A stretch of DNA of 64,000 nt from Oikopleura dioica (lineage: Eukaryota; Chordata; Appendicularia; Copelata; Oikopleuridae). Below the pieces are notes generated by a model that was not told the DNA's origin, did no database searches, and saw only the letters and a program-made list of their open reading frames with translations. The translations under genes were made by a program, and so were the position numbers. The stretch covers positions 6,448,001-6,512,000 of the forward strand of contig OU015569.1 in the NCBI GenBank assembly GCA_907165135.1, in the 5' to 3' direction. Shown piece by piece: positions 28,500-41,051 of the stretch; the stretch's first letter is position 1, and every line of letters starts with the position of its first letter.

Positions 28500-31400
28500 A
28501 TGCGGCTGCAAGGGGATAGGCCCAATCCCAACCAAAAGAACTTTCGCTTTCCTATCACCGATTACAAGGCGGGTTCTATTGTCTATCTCTGCATGGAGAA
28601 TTTCATGAGCACCGACTTCACGGAGTACAAGTTCAACCCGACTACTAACTACATCTTCGGCGCTAACGGAACTGGGAAGTCGACCATCGTGGCTGGATTA
28701 TTCCTTGTCTTCGACGGCCGAGTTAGCAAATTGGGACGCTCTGATGACTTGTCAATGTTCGTTAATCGAGAACGACCAAATAAGAAAGCGCGGATCACTG
28801 TTGAAATTTCAACTGGCAAAGGTACTACGATCGGCATCGAGCGATCTTGGTGCTCTGGAAAGAACAAAAACACTCGATGGAAGATGAGAGCCGGTAAGAA
28901 TCATCTATTTTAGTCTTAATTTTGAATTATTTTTACAGAGAGATCGTCGACCTTCCATCCTTTGAACAACAAAGATGAGCTGACACGTACTCTCAACAAA
29001 TACAATCTTCATGTGATGAACTTGATGCAGTTTCTGCCGCAGGAGAAAGTGAACGATTTGAGCGACCTTTCGTCCAAAGATCGACTCGAGGCGTTTCAAC
29101 AGAGCATCAGCGATGGGAAGGAGAACTTGCTCTTGAAGCACCAGAAACTGATTGAGTACCAGAAGCACATGAAGGACGCCAAGAACGAGATCCGTGTCGC
29201 AGAAAACGCACTCGTTGATTTGAAACGCACGCGAGACCGCGATCAAGTACGAGTCGAAAGATTCAACGACATGAAAGCGGCTCTGGAGAAGAAACAGAAG
29301 CTTGTCCTGATCAAGAATACTGCGGAATGGTGTCTCAAGAAAGAGCTGCTCGAGTTCGTCGAAGGCTGTTTCGAAGATTGGGAAGAACAGCACAAGGAGG
29401 TGAAAGAGAAACTGTTGAAAGAATGCTCGTTTAATCTCGAGAAACTGGACAAGGAGGAAGCGACTCTCAAGAAAAGACTCTTTAAAGATCAGGGAGTGTT
29501 TGACGATAAGAAATCTCAGGAGTACAAGCTTCTGATGAAAGCCGTTGCTGCAAGCACCTCATTGACTTCGAATATTTATCGCGTCAACAAATACAAACAA
29601 GAAACGATTGACGTGATGACGGAGAATCAGGAGCTTGACATTACGATGAAAAACAAAGAAGAAGCATACCCGAAGACGAAAGAAGCTGCTGAGGAAAATA
29701 AAGCTGAAAGAGAACGGCTGAAGCAGGAGTACCTGCGAAATATTGATGGGTTGGAAAAGCAGGTCAAGCGTCTAAGGCCGTCGGAAAATGATCTTCGAAA
29801 AAAACAAGAAGAAGCTCAGGTCGCGATCAGTACGTTCGAAAAACAGCTCAACAGTATCGAAACTAAGTTGAAAGCACAGGAGAACTTTGATGCACAGCGA
29901 ATACTTGTTTTGCAGCGAACAGAGTATTTCAAGCGCGCCCAAGTGGATCTTATGAACACGATCAAGTTATGGGAATTGATTGACCAAAACAAGCAACGTT
30001 TTCGTGCTGAGGTGTTCCCTCCTCCCATTCTCTCCCTCGGCTGCCTTCCAGCTCATCTTGATATCCTAATGGACTCCGTGCACAGCACCCCACTCATGTC
30101 CATCATTTGCCAGACAAGCGAAGATCTGCGGGAAACCAACGCGCTCGCAAGAGAGAATGGTCTCCACAGAATCGCCAACGCTCGAGTGGAGAATGGAAGC
30201 GTCGACCGAATCAAGAGCGATCGGATCGACTTTAAACGATATGGGTTCGAATGCTCACTGATTGATTTTCTCATCGGTCCAGAACCTGTGCGACGATACC
30301 TTTGCCAAAATGCGAACGTGCATAACATCCTCTACGGACAAAAAGAGCCTAACCTTGCGAACATGAGCGAGCGCGACCAAAAAATTGCGGACCTATTACG
30401 TCTACAACAAGAACGCGCGGGTGTTCAAGAAGGTTGTTCGCCGACAAAATCAGTACACAGGCAACTTTAATACTGTCGACACAAACCCACAATCAAGAGC
30501 TTCTTTGGGAGAGTGCTTCAAATATTTCAAAGACTCAGGTAATGAAGAACTGCTGAAGGATTCTTCTTAACTATTCTCTTTAGAAAAGGAGGCCCAGCTG
30601 TCGAAGCAACGTGCAGACATCGCCAAACAAATGGAAGTCGTAGAGCGAAGACTGCACGAGATCAAAAAAGAACGTCATACGGTTGCAGTCCAGATCACTG
30701 ATTTGCAGAAAGAAATGAATGAATTGAAGACAGAGCTGAAGGGCGGAAACTCGAAGGAGCACAAGGTCCGTGGCGCGCTCAAAGAATACAACAGCATTTT
30801 GCGCAAACGCAAGAACACTCCTTTCATTGTCCTCGAACTTCAAAAGTTCATCAAAAAGGAAATGGAGCAGAGCATTGAAAACTTGAAGGTATGAAAAAGA
30901 AATAGATCAAAGAAACCCTATCTCTTTCGTTTAGACTGTTGGAAAATGCATTGAAGCCCTCAATCAAAAGTTCAACTTGGAGAAAGACCATGTAAAAAGC
31001 TACATCGAAGTCTGCGGAAAGAAGGCGTTCTTTTTGAAAGAGAAGGAAAAGCGAGAGTCCCAATTGAAGGATCAAATCGAGCAGGGGGCATTGTTCAAAC
31101 AGGACAGGGATATTGTTAGACAGCTTGTCGCCAGAGCCGCAAGCAGACTCATTTCTCAAGGCGATAAAGTCTTGAACAAGAAGGATGTGAAAGAGATCGT
31201 GAAGCGCGTGAAGAAAATGACGGAATGGAAGGAGGACTACGTCAAGATGCCCGAAATTACTGATATCAAGCAGTAGTAAGTCCTTTTCCCGAATCGGGGA
31301 CCCTGATGAGCTATGAAAATAATTATAAAAATCTCGACAATGAATGTAATTAAATATTTCTAGCAACGACAAGGAGGAGCAGCTAATTGAAAAGATCGGC

Positions 31401-32256
31401 CTGGAAATTCGCCAAGCTCAGGCAAAGTATGAAGAGCTCAGATCAATGGGAACGCCGATTGATGAGTCCGATGTCCAGAATTACCACACTCTGGTCAGGA
31501 AGATTGAAACCGAAACTCGACGCATCGAGAAGCTGAAAAGACAGGATGCGAATCAGGCCAATGTTACCGAGGAGCTAAAGAATGCCTGGTATCCTGAGCT
31601 TCAAGCGCAGGTCGCATTCGTCGCTCAGCGTTTTAAGGTACATCTTCTTACCAGTAATTTGTTTTTATGTTTGAATTAATAGAAAAACTTTGCGACGATC
31701 AACTGCAGAGCTGATGTAGAGCTTTATATCCCGGATAACCCAAACGACTTCAGTGAATATGGGCTGGATATTAAAGTTCAATATCGAGCTGGCGACGAGA
31801 TGGCCATCATTAAGGTCAATCGACAGTCAGGAGGAGAACGCTCTGTGGCTGCCATGCTCTTCCTGCTCTCAATGCCGACCAAGAACTGTCCCTTCCGTCT
31901 TGTGGATGAGATTAATCAGGTCTTTATTTTGTCTTATCATAACATTCTCGTGTGTTTCGTTTCTAATTCATATTTTAAGGGAATGGACAGTTACAACGAG
32001 CAGAATGTCTACAAGGTTGTCAAGGAACTCACTGACAACGCGAAAGAGAAGGAGATGTGCCAGCTCTTCATCATTAGTCCGAAGGTACAGCAGCCACGCT
32101 TAGCGTCCAATTTGAGCTCATTTTCAGCTCCTTCGAAACATCAAATACTCGGAGAAGGGATCTGTAAGCATTCTGCACAACTCCTTCCCGCGATGCCCGA
32201 CGACTTTCACATCTCCGATGTCGGAGCTCGCTCAGATCAAGCAGATCGAAAGTTAG
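28500..32256 (+). CDS. SMC5: SMC5, structural maintenance of chromosomes protein 5
   Basis: Core ATPase arm of the SMC5/6 complex, which acts in DNA repair and chromosome segregation. Visible: N-terminal GSIVYLCMENFMSTDFTEY followed by Walker A in FGANGTGKSTIVAG, SKLGRSDDLSMFV, the SMC5-typical MQFLPQEKVNDLS, two long coiled-coil arms (about 29050-29930 and 30590-31660), a hinge-type globular region between them (about 30000-30480, with FKRYGFECSLIDFLIGPEPVRRYL), the ABC signature RQSGGERSVAAML, and Walker B FRLVDEINQGMD. The C-terminus ends with SELAQIKQIES. Introns are short, apart from unresolved joins near 30415-30460. Start at 28500 follows an acceptor-like site; the ORF extends further upstream without support. 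Confidence 0.88.
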
Positions 32257-32705
32257 AAGAAAGGCGCATAAAAATAGTTATCTTTAGTTCACTCATTGCC
32301 ACTAACTCATTGGAAAACCCAGAAACCTGTTATTTAAGTTCACTGCCTTATACTTCCTACCGTTCCTTCTATCGGTTGCTGGTTATATTTTTATCCCATA
32401 CAAAGCGGTCAGCTCGTAATATGATTGTACGTTACAATTTGTACCTGAAATTGAAATAAAATAATATTTGCCTCGAGATCTCACTGTGTCCATTTGCCCC
32501 GCCGCGTTCACAACTGTTTGGTTCGTTCTGTATTTTGACCCCGATTTTGAAACCGTCACCGATAATATCGGAGTTTTCGGTTGCGCGAATCCTTGCCGCG
32601 TTTTTTTCGAAGCATAACATAAGAGAAATCGCACGTAAGTTTGGATAAAATGAAAACGTATAATGATTTCTAAAACAAAGGTTACTGTTCAGAATATTCT
32701 TTGAA

Positions 32706-33726
32706 ATGGCGAAATCCGGCGAGGATCTCATTCGGGGTTATGAGAGTCTTGACGACGAATGCGAGGAAATGCTGAGCCTCGCGAAACGAATTCAGAGCTT
32801 CAGGAGCTGGCCGTTCGGCGAGCAGTTGTGTAAGTGTTACTTTCAACGACGTTGCAAGTAACAAATTTACGTTTAGCTCCTGACAAAATGGCAAAAGCTG
32901 GCTGGTACCAGACGGGTCCTCTTTGCTGCCGTCATGTGATTTTAACGAAAGAACTTGACGGCTGGGATGGCACAGAGGATCCTGTCAATGAGATCGTCAA
33001 GAGGAAATCTGCGCTTACGACATGCAAATGGTCGCCTGGAATAAAATCACTTAGCATTCCAGATAATGAGATCCTCGTTGGTACACGATATCGTCTCCTG
33101 CAGCTCCAGAAAATATGTGAGTTCTCTTCTCCAAGAATGATTATCAAAAGCGCTTTTAGGCTTTCGGGAGGAAACCATTGCCAACCTCTCAGAATGGCAT
33201 GTGGAACGAAAAGCACAGCTGATGGAGGATCTTCGCAAGAAATATCCAGTTGAGGAAGACGCCGAACATCAGATTGCGATTTTTGAGAGTACCATCGGAC
33301 GAAATATGCGCGAGCAACTCGAGGGGATTCAAAACAACTTAGAGGCGATGAAGAAACACTTTTCAGTCAAGTTCAGAACGAAGAAAAACGCGCCCAAGAT
33401 AAAATTCCAGGGAAAAGCAGAGGACCATGATATCCCGTTGGCAGCATTGGCCGATAAAAAGTGGATTGATGTCGTCGCAAATGCAGATGAAAACGAGCCT
33501 CCAGCGGACTCTCTTCCAAAGGTAAAGTCGCGTTTTCCTTTTTAAATCTTATAAGACTTTTGTATAGCCTCTCTCCGGAAGCAAATCTCGCCAATCGATG
33601 CTTGTCTCAGCGAACCCGCATGCGCAGCCACCGTCTGCCCGTAAAGCACAAAAGGAGAAGAGCCAATTCTCCCGCAATACATCTGGTTACCCTTCCATTC
33701 CAGAGTTCGCTTCTATTCCCGAGTAA
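32706..33726 (+). CDS. Survivin-like BIR protein (BIRC5/deterin type)
   Basis: Survivin is the BIR subunit of the chromosomal passenger complex. The start MAKSGEDLIRG leads to a BIR-type region: AKRIQSFRSWPFGEQL, then SPDKMAKAGWY and KELDGWDGTEDPVNE, which match survivin's WPF, MAEAGF and KELEGW-DDDP. The usual zinc ligands are displaced: CC occurs before the expected C-x2-C position and the His of the EH motif is not seen. A helix follows (TIANLSEWHVERKAQLMED) like survivin's long C-terminal helix, then a Lys-rich linker and a disordered Ser/Pro tail. Four GT-AG introns are all short. The extra tail makes it longer than human survivin (142 aa). Confidence 0.68.
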
Positions 33727-34026
33727 TGACTCTTCTCTACTCTCCTTTCTTAGTCCTAAAATTCGACACTGCTCTTGTCTTCGACACTCTTATCATTCCA
33801 ACCTAGCAAACATACTCATATCTCCCGTCATACTGAAACAAATAAAATGAATCTCATTGGATATTGTGTCTCGAGGTGACATTTATCATTCCAAAGTCAT
33901 GTCGTATTTGTTCGTAAATCAAGAAGGCATTTTGCAGAAAAGAGATTTTTAGGGGATAATACTCAGATTTAAGGACCGAGCTTCCATTTGATGGAAAGTT
34001 GTAAATTAATTTTCGGCTTTGGGGTG

Positions 34027-37000
34027 ATGGATTTGAGCAGGCCCAAGGGAGGCGGAGGAGATCAGGATCGAAGTTTCGCGACCGAGGCTCTCATTAATCA
34101 AAAACAAGTGTGAGTACAGAAGCCACATACGTGCCAGATTGTTGCCGAAAAGGTCACTCGATACAGGCGCACGATCATCGAATTTTCGATATTCTGTCCA
34201 TCCTACCTAAAATTTATCTTGATCCTAAAGTCCTCCATATGCTGGTCTCTTTAAATCTAGTTGAACGATACTCGTCGACTTCATTGGCAACAAAAAATGA
34301 ATTAAATTACGATGAATTTTTCGAAAAAAAGAGCTACTTATTCTTCAAAAGTTAAATTAAAAAATAAAGTACCTGGAGATGGTAAAAACCAATTGTCGAA
34401 TGAAACCGGAGGCTAAGAAGTGATTTTGTATTTGTGAGTGGGCTTGCTTTTCACATTGAAGTAATGTGTTGATGCATGTAAGGAGTGCTTTAAAGATCAA
34501 GCAGCGGTGTGCAGGTTGATCAGGCAGATGTTGCTCGCTTCAAGGGTAGACTCTTAAAGGCTTGTTGCCAGCGAGGGGTCCCAACACCTTACCCGATTAG
34601 CTAATCCGATATCGACAACATAGATCTGACTTTGCTTTCGTCGACTTTCCACTCCTCCTTACACAAATCTGAACATAATTCCTGCATGATCTTCGGCCCC
34701 AAGATACAGATACTCGTTCGAAATAGAACAAAATGAATTGGGTTTAAAAGTTTTAAGGTGTACCTTCTATTACACAGTAGGAAAGCATTCGGACTTTATT
34801 GGCGCACCTTCCTTTTGAGGTGAAGGTGCTGCATGGATGGCAATTGATTTTCGCCCCGTGCGACTTTTATCACTCGTCGGGAGAGCCTTTTGATCTCTGT
34901 ACTCGATCGCAAGTTCGATAATAAATAAAACAGACTATAAATATTTACAACTGCATGAATGGATCAGAAAATAACAACGACAGAAATACCCCTCTACTAT
35001 TTTTGCAGACGATACAAGTTTATTGTAAAATTAAAAACAAAATATATTATCATCAACAATCATAACGAAATTTGGAGAAGTATACTCAAATATAAATTAT
35101 AGGCTATAATTTAATGCCTTGCCTCTAGGCCCTAGAAGTTATAGCCTATAACGTATATCATTCAAGATCTGTTGATACGTTTAGAACAGAGTGAAAATAA
35201 AGAAGGTTTTAAATATCATCCATGCTTTCCTAGGTTAAATATTGCCGTAGAGAGTATTGTATCATTATGGTGTAAACAGTTATTCGATCTATAATAGAAG
35301 TTATATAACTAGGCTTCTTAATATTTGTAGATCATAGTATCAAAGTCTAACGAGAATACCGCGAGGGCGCAAGAGTTCCCTTGCGTACGCGTGCGCGTGC
35401 CCAAGTCTCGCCGCAACAGCGCCAGCGCTACCACAGCCATATCAGGCTTCTGCTCATCCCTTCTGTGAAGCACTCACCTGTGTGTGACCCTTCTTCAAAG
35501 CTCCTTGAGACACAAACAAAAATATAATTAACTTTGGAAACTACTCTTGAGAATTGATTTTTTCTGGATTTACGAAGTTCCTCTAAATAGAGAAAGACCA
35601 GAAAAAGGCGCATAAAACTTCGACAGGTGCGAATTCGTGGGAATAGTCTGCTCTAACTTGCTGGCAGATATCACGTTGTGGAAGACCACCCGAGACGGCC
35701 TTCTTCCAACCGTTACTCGTATCTTCTTCCCTCTTTCCAAGCAGACGTTTACCTCTTCAAAACATCACAAAACAACCTCGGAAGTATTCGCAAAAAAACT
35801 CTAATGGAAGCAAAGAGAGATTTGACTCCACTTTATGCGATTCTTCAAGGAAAAGAAACAGAGGCCGTTGAACCTGCAAGATCGCAATCTCTTGGCGAAG
35901 TTTTTGATCATGGTAAGGCATTCCTGATCGAACTATTTAAGTTTGCGTATTTTTACGCCCAATGCTTACTAGCCTAATACATTTTTAATTTATAAACTTT
36001 GTGGTTATGCCGCAAATATGATACTTCCTTGCCGCCAAGGACACACTTGGTCATACATGCGTTTTTCCTATTGAATAGGCCATTTGAACAAAAAGTTATC
36101 TGTGATTCTTTAGTGATGCATTGCAGTAGCTGTTGCCGACCAATTCTCGATAGATATGTTTTTCAAGTGGGCCCATACCAATCTTATCATCAGCATTGTC
36201 TCAAATGTTTGGACTGCGGTCTGCAGCTCACTGAAAAATGCTTCTTCAAAGACGACCATCTCTTATGTCGAACGGATTTTTACAAGTAAGTGGCTTATCA
36301 TTTTCCTTCTAAGCTCTAACTTGGCCAAGTTTTCTTCACTTTTTTCTCGCTGGTATTTGTTCATTTTCGTAATTAAGGAGATATGGGAACAAATGTGCCG
36401 CATGTAACGAAGGAATTGAGCCATCAGAAGTGATAAGAAAAGCGGGCGACCATTCATATCATCTTGAATGTTTTCATTGTGCTGTGTGCGATCGTCGATT
36501 CGAAACAGGCGATCACTTCTTCCTTCTTGAAGACAAGCGACTAGTCTGCAAAGAAGATTACGAGGACGCAAAAATGAGAGGTAATAAGAGAACTTCGAGT
36601 AGAATGCGTCATTGGGGATACCACGGGTCAAGTTTAAAGAGGAGAAAAAGCAGATGCATGTTAACAGAGGGCGATCAAAGAGATCGATTAGAATTGGTGC
36701 TCACACTCCTTGGGCAGGTTCCTTTGCGCATTTTGCAAATGCTCTCAGTGTGTTCGATTTGGCGCGCCTTAGCAACAACCAGCTGAGGATAATACTGCAG
36801 CTAAGCCGCGCCCAAGCCGCCAAAACATGTAACAAACGCCCGGATCATTCCTTTGGAGTCTGAGATTTATAAACCATTTTAGAAATTAAAATAGAACCAC
36901 AAATAACCGAGCTACATTTTAAGCGTTTTTTTCATATAAATTGCTCTCAGGAAGTCAGAGTATGAAGCTTTTAAAATAAAGGGTGGCCTTAAACGTCGTA

Positions 37001-38283
37001 AAATTGTTGGAAGTGTGGCACAAAACGTCCAAACTTGCCTAAAATGTTGACAACGTTTCCGGGCACACTTGCAACAACTGGACGACGTTTTAGGCCACCT
37101 CCTATTTTAGCTGGAAATAGACCACTTATAAGTCTGACGATTTTATCAAAGTCAAATCGATGGACATGATTTTTAAAACTTGTAAAGCTTTCCATATGGT
37201 TGTATCCAAATAAATTTGCAAATTTCGGCTTTCTAAATGATCAATACCAGGGAGATCGATGCTTCTGGTACAGCCCTGATTGATTAACTTCACGGCAAAG
37301 GTCCTCTGTGATCCATAAATCCGGCCATATATCCCATTGTGGAAGAACGAGCCAAAGTGAGTTTTAACGATGATTCAATATTCGCGCGAGGAACAATTTT
37401 TACGGGTCAGCATGGATCAACCCTTTTACCGGCCTCAGGCCTCTTTGAGACTCATTAACAATCGTGCTTCTGTAATTAAGACTTGTAAAACTAAATTTAC
37501 TTAGAAGGACAAGACGACGGAAATATTAAAAGGCCACGCACAACGATCACTGCCAAGCAACTGGACGTGCTAAAACAAGCATACCAACAATCAAGTAAAC
37601 CTGCAAGACATGTTCGCGAATCGGTAAAACAAAAATGATACATTCTATCTAACCAAGAATCCAGCTAAGCACGGAAACAGGACTGGACATGCGAGTAGTG
37701 CAAGTTTGGTTTCAGAACAGACGTGCCAAAGAAAAAAGATTGAAGAAAGAAGCAGGAAGACAGAGAAACTGGGTAAGAGTCTGATCCGGGCAAAGGACAA
37801 ATTTTGACGAATACGGTTTTCTATTTATCTGTCAGTTGTCTCAGTTGACGGATTTGAGAAAAAGGATGAGCTGGAGATCGCGAGCTCATTTAAGAACGAT
37901 TGAGCTTAATCTTAATCGTCGCTCAAAAAGTTCCAGCTGATGCGGACTCTTAGACGAATCACTGACTGCGGCTGCCAGATAAATTGAACGAATTCTCTCG
38001 CAAGCAAAATGCTTTCTAACATGTTTATTTCAGAACAATACTCCGAAAACTCAAAGAGCAGAAGAACCACTGTCACCAGCAGACTCTCTTGATCAAACAA
38101 TAATATCGCCAAATATTTCCTTCAGTCCAGAAACAAGCGGTAATCCTTCCTTGATAGATTTCATTTGCCATAATTTGCGTTCAAGGATACGACATGTACG
38201 AGTCCTATTCGACTGGTTACGAGAACACGCATCCTGAAGATTGCTATGACCCTAACGTAACCTGGAACGAGTTCAAAATATAA
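34027..38283 (+). CDS. LIM-homeodomain transcription factor of the Lhx3/Lhx4 (Lim3) class
   Basis: Sequence-specific transcription factor for motor neuron/pituitary-type fates in chordates. Two LIM domains: LIM1 from [17 protein letters not shown] to CRTDFYK, and LIM2 from [18 protein letters not shown] to CKEDYE, each with the Cys/His spacing. The homeodomain has [25 protein letters not shown] and [18 protein letters not shown], essentially the Lhx3/4 type. A predicted first exon at 34027-34109 ([11 protein letters not shown]) ends in a GTGAGT donor whose phase fits the acceptor at 35667; otherwise the ATG at 35804 is the start. The intron between LIM2 and the homeobox is about 920 bp and holds a long hairpin. 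The C-terminus is short and acidic/Tyr-rich (GYDMYESY). Confidence 0.85.
35097..35151. repeat. Perfect 13-bp inverted repeat in the first Lhx3/4 intron
   Basis: TTATAGGCTATAA (35097-35109) and its reverse complement (35139-35151) flank a 29-nt spacer that itself contains CTAGG/CCTAG. It lies in the 1.56 kb predicted first intron. It could be a small fold-back remnant or a binding-site pair; nothing decides. Confidence 0.6.
36973..37108. repeat. Long hairpin/fold-back element in Lhx3/4 intron
   Basis: Two arms of about 48-60 nt pair almost throughout: GGTGGCCTTAAACGTCGT at the left with ACGACGTTTTAGGCCACC at the right, continuing inward through TTGTTGGAAGTGTG and CACACTTGCAACAA. The loop is about 15-20 nt. 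No clear target-site duplication is seen. It could be a fold-back transposon remnant or an intronic hairpin RNA. Confidence 0.7.
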
Positions 38284-38571
38284 TTCTCGATCAGTAAATT
38301 ACACAATTACACTCAGATCTCACTTCGCTTAGCCAGTTTCCCGAAATTGCACAGAACCGTCCAGTTTACCAAATACTTATTATATATCAATAAAAATCGC
38401 TTGATGATCAAATTGGCGTACTTTGAGTTCGATATTTTAATTTATTCTATCGCACAAGCAGATTTATCAAAACAAGAAAAGGAGAAATAATAGTTGATGG
38501 GCTTTTGGCTTTTTTGGTGAAAAGCTCGAAAAGGTCGGTTGCAGTCAGTAACAATGCAAGCAAGTCGGAGC

Positions 38572-40027
38572 TAGTCTTCGTCAGATTCCTGCGCGTGAAA
38601 TTCACGCATCAGATCAATAACGTTAGGCATGTCTTTGTCTTCACGACCTGAAATCAGAGCTCAGAAAAGTATAACTACTGTGCAAGCCTGACCTTGGACC
38701 CAAGCGCTCTTTGATATTTCTCCAGCAGCGATTCTGGTGGCTGGGTCGACCTAGAAACACCATTTATTCCATCTGTTCGAATCGCACTTTCTCTACCTTC
38801 AGCATATTTTGAACCAGGTCGATGGCTTTTTGGGAATAGCCTACGAACTTGCTGCTGCTGTAGTCGAAATTCGCCACTTTGATGCGTTCTATCAAATCGA
38901 CTTCCGTCACCGCGTTCGGAAACGGAAAACATCCGGTCATAATTCTATACGAAATTATCCCTAAACTTCAAAACTAGATTATGGAGGTGATTCTAGTGAG
39001 CTAAACGCCACCTCCAAATGTCACACTGCAGCGAGTACGAGTGACGGAGCAAAATTTCTGGAGCCATGTAGAGCGGAGTTCCACATGTCGACTCTTGAAA
39101 TTCCTGGCCAGATATAACTGCCAATCCAAAGTCTAGCATAAACCAGTTACAGCCATAAATAGTCGTAATCTTACCTGTTATTCTAATCTCGATATCGAAC
39201 TGACTTTGTGGAGAGCGTACGACAAGGATATTCTCACACTTGAGGTCTCGGTGGATGATCCCTTTCTTGTGCAGATAGTACAAGGCTTCAGCTGCCTGGC
39301 GGATGATATTCTTCCCTGCGGTAGCCACAGTTATTGTTTAAATGTGTTTGTGCGCTTCTACAAAAAGTGGAGCTTAAGTTTAAGTGTTTGTGTGGCTTCC
39401 AGGGTGCCTGACATTGGGTTTCTGGCAGCTTTTTGTCGTCTTGTTGATTCAAGTAGTTTCCAAGGTGCGTGTCGCACTTCTCTTGCACTAGATACATCGT
39501 CGAGCTCGTTTCCAAAACGTGGAGCAGCTCGATAATGTACGCGTGTCCGATTGTTTTAAGGATTTGAACCTCGCGCTCAAGAAGAATCACCTCCGCATTC
39601 CCAGCCTAGCAAAAACTTCACTGTCTCGTAGAGGGTCGATTTGGAATATATATTATATACCTTATACGCTTTGTTAGGATTTTTACCTTTGCCTTGTCGA
39701 CTTTTTTGATCGCAACGAGTTTCTGGTCCTCGGCGAACGCTTCGATCACTTTTTCTGGGTAAAAATCAAGTCTTTCGTTATAAAGCTTTGAGTACTTCGC
39801 GATTTTTCCCACTCTTAGGCTGTTCCAAAAGCTCCTTTTCCCAAAATGTTTCCAGTAAGAGTGTAGAAGCGGCCCAGGTCATCCTCACTGTCGACACGGG
39901 TGTGCGGCGTTTTATCTGTTTTTGGTTTTCAAAAACGGTCTTGCTGAGCAGATCGCGTTCTAATATCTCTAGTAAACTTGAAACCCAAATCATTTCCTAG
40001 CTCGGGGTCCAGTAATCGGCCTAGCAT
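38572..40027 (-). CDS. Serine/threonine kinase, STK33-like
   Basis: CAMK-type protein kinase. The order on the minus strand: PHTRVDSEDDLGRFYTLTG, the Gly-loop NILGKGAFGT, VAIKKVDKAK (catalytic Lys), ILLEREVQILKTIGHAYII, TMYLVQEKC, EALYYLHKKGIIHRDLKCEN, LDFGLAV (DFG), CGTPLYMAPEIL and YSLQCDIW. A C-lobe segment with LIERIKVANFDYSS follows, then a short tail MPNVIDLMREFHAQESDED. The loop, EREV-ILK, CGTP-YMAPE and QQCDIW-type motifs fit STK33. The Gly-loop exon is followed by a 35-nt intron that keeps frame only with a GC-AG boundary. The N-terminal exons are uncertain: a TGA interrupts the frame just before PHTR, so the ATG at 40025-40027 is tentative. Confidence 0.7.
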
Positions 40028-41051
40028 CTCACGTTCTATTTCATTTCTCTCCTTCTAATGAAAACGGTTAGACTTCTTCTCCAGAAAGAATGGGCCCGCT
40101 CCAAGTGAGGGAGCTCAAAAGGTGAGTGGCAACTTTTTTTTAATTTTTTTTTTGTCGGCTGAATTTCGTTTAGGTGGAGAGGCTGCTTAGTTCAGGGGAG
40201 ACTCGCTGAAATCGCTGGCCTGTTGCTAAATCGAACAAAACGATGCCGCCTGAACGGGATCTATTGTGTCGTCCTGTTCAGGTAATTCTACTCTCCATCA
40301 TAGAACCAGAGTCATAGCTCTTCCAGGCACCTCTCGCTTTGTTTTAATTCTAGCCCGAGCAATTAATCACTCGACAGCTTTGATTATACAGCGCTTCATA
40401 AAACTAATTTTTATCAAATTCAAGCACGATTTTACAGAATAATATTTAACGCGCCTAAGCTATCAGAAGGCTTCTCTAAATTCACTGAGCCTTTGGCATA
40501 CAGAAAGTAAACGTAATAATTGTTACCTTTATTAATAATTTAACTCCGGAAACCAAATTTATTTTCCCCTTCGTCTTCGAACAAGCTATATCTCTTCTAG
40601 AAAAACAGTCTTATACTTTGATCACAACCATTCAAAAATAAGAAGAAACACGTACAAATCGGAGTATTCTTCTATGTCTTCCTCGAGGGCCGTGGTATTC
40701 CAGAATGCTAATTTTCAGAGTTTTTTTCTTTTTCAATTATTATGGCTTAGACAATTACGACTCTAAATATTTGTATTGGGTAACCAGTCCCCCGCTGTTT
40801 GCTCTGCACTTCCCTTGAGGGAAAAATAGCAGAACACTTCAAGCTGCGATTAGCCGCATGTTCAGGTGGAGCCCAATTTCCGCCCCGGCCAGAGGGAAAC
40901 AGTTCTAGTTCTCCCTCTCCAGAGACACTGCACTAATTCAGCTAAAACACTGGATCCCGGGTAAAGTGCAAAAACGCCTGCTTCGGAAACACGCAAGGCC
41001 ATGGAATCTAAATAACGTTAGCGTGTGTAAATTTGCATTCGGCTGGGAGCA
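40028..41051. other. Intergenic, no gene fixed
   Basis: A possible first exon (40242-40280, MPPERDLLCRPVQ then a GTAATT donor) has no convincing continuation. The stretch 40770-41000 is more GC-rich and contains short inverted words, but no known snRNA, tRNA or rRNA pattern is recognised. Confidence 0.35.

Noticed and set aside
34440-34640. Possible snRNA/SL RNA gene
   Set aside because: No match to known U1, U2, U5, U6 or the Oikopleura spliced leader sequence that I could recognise.
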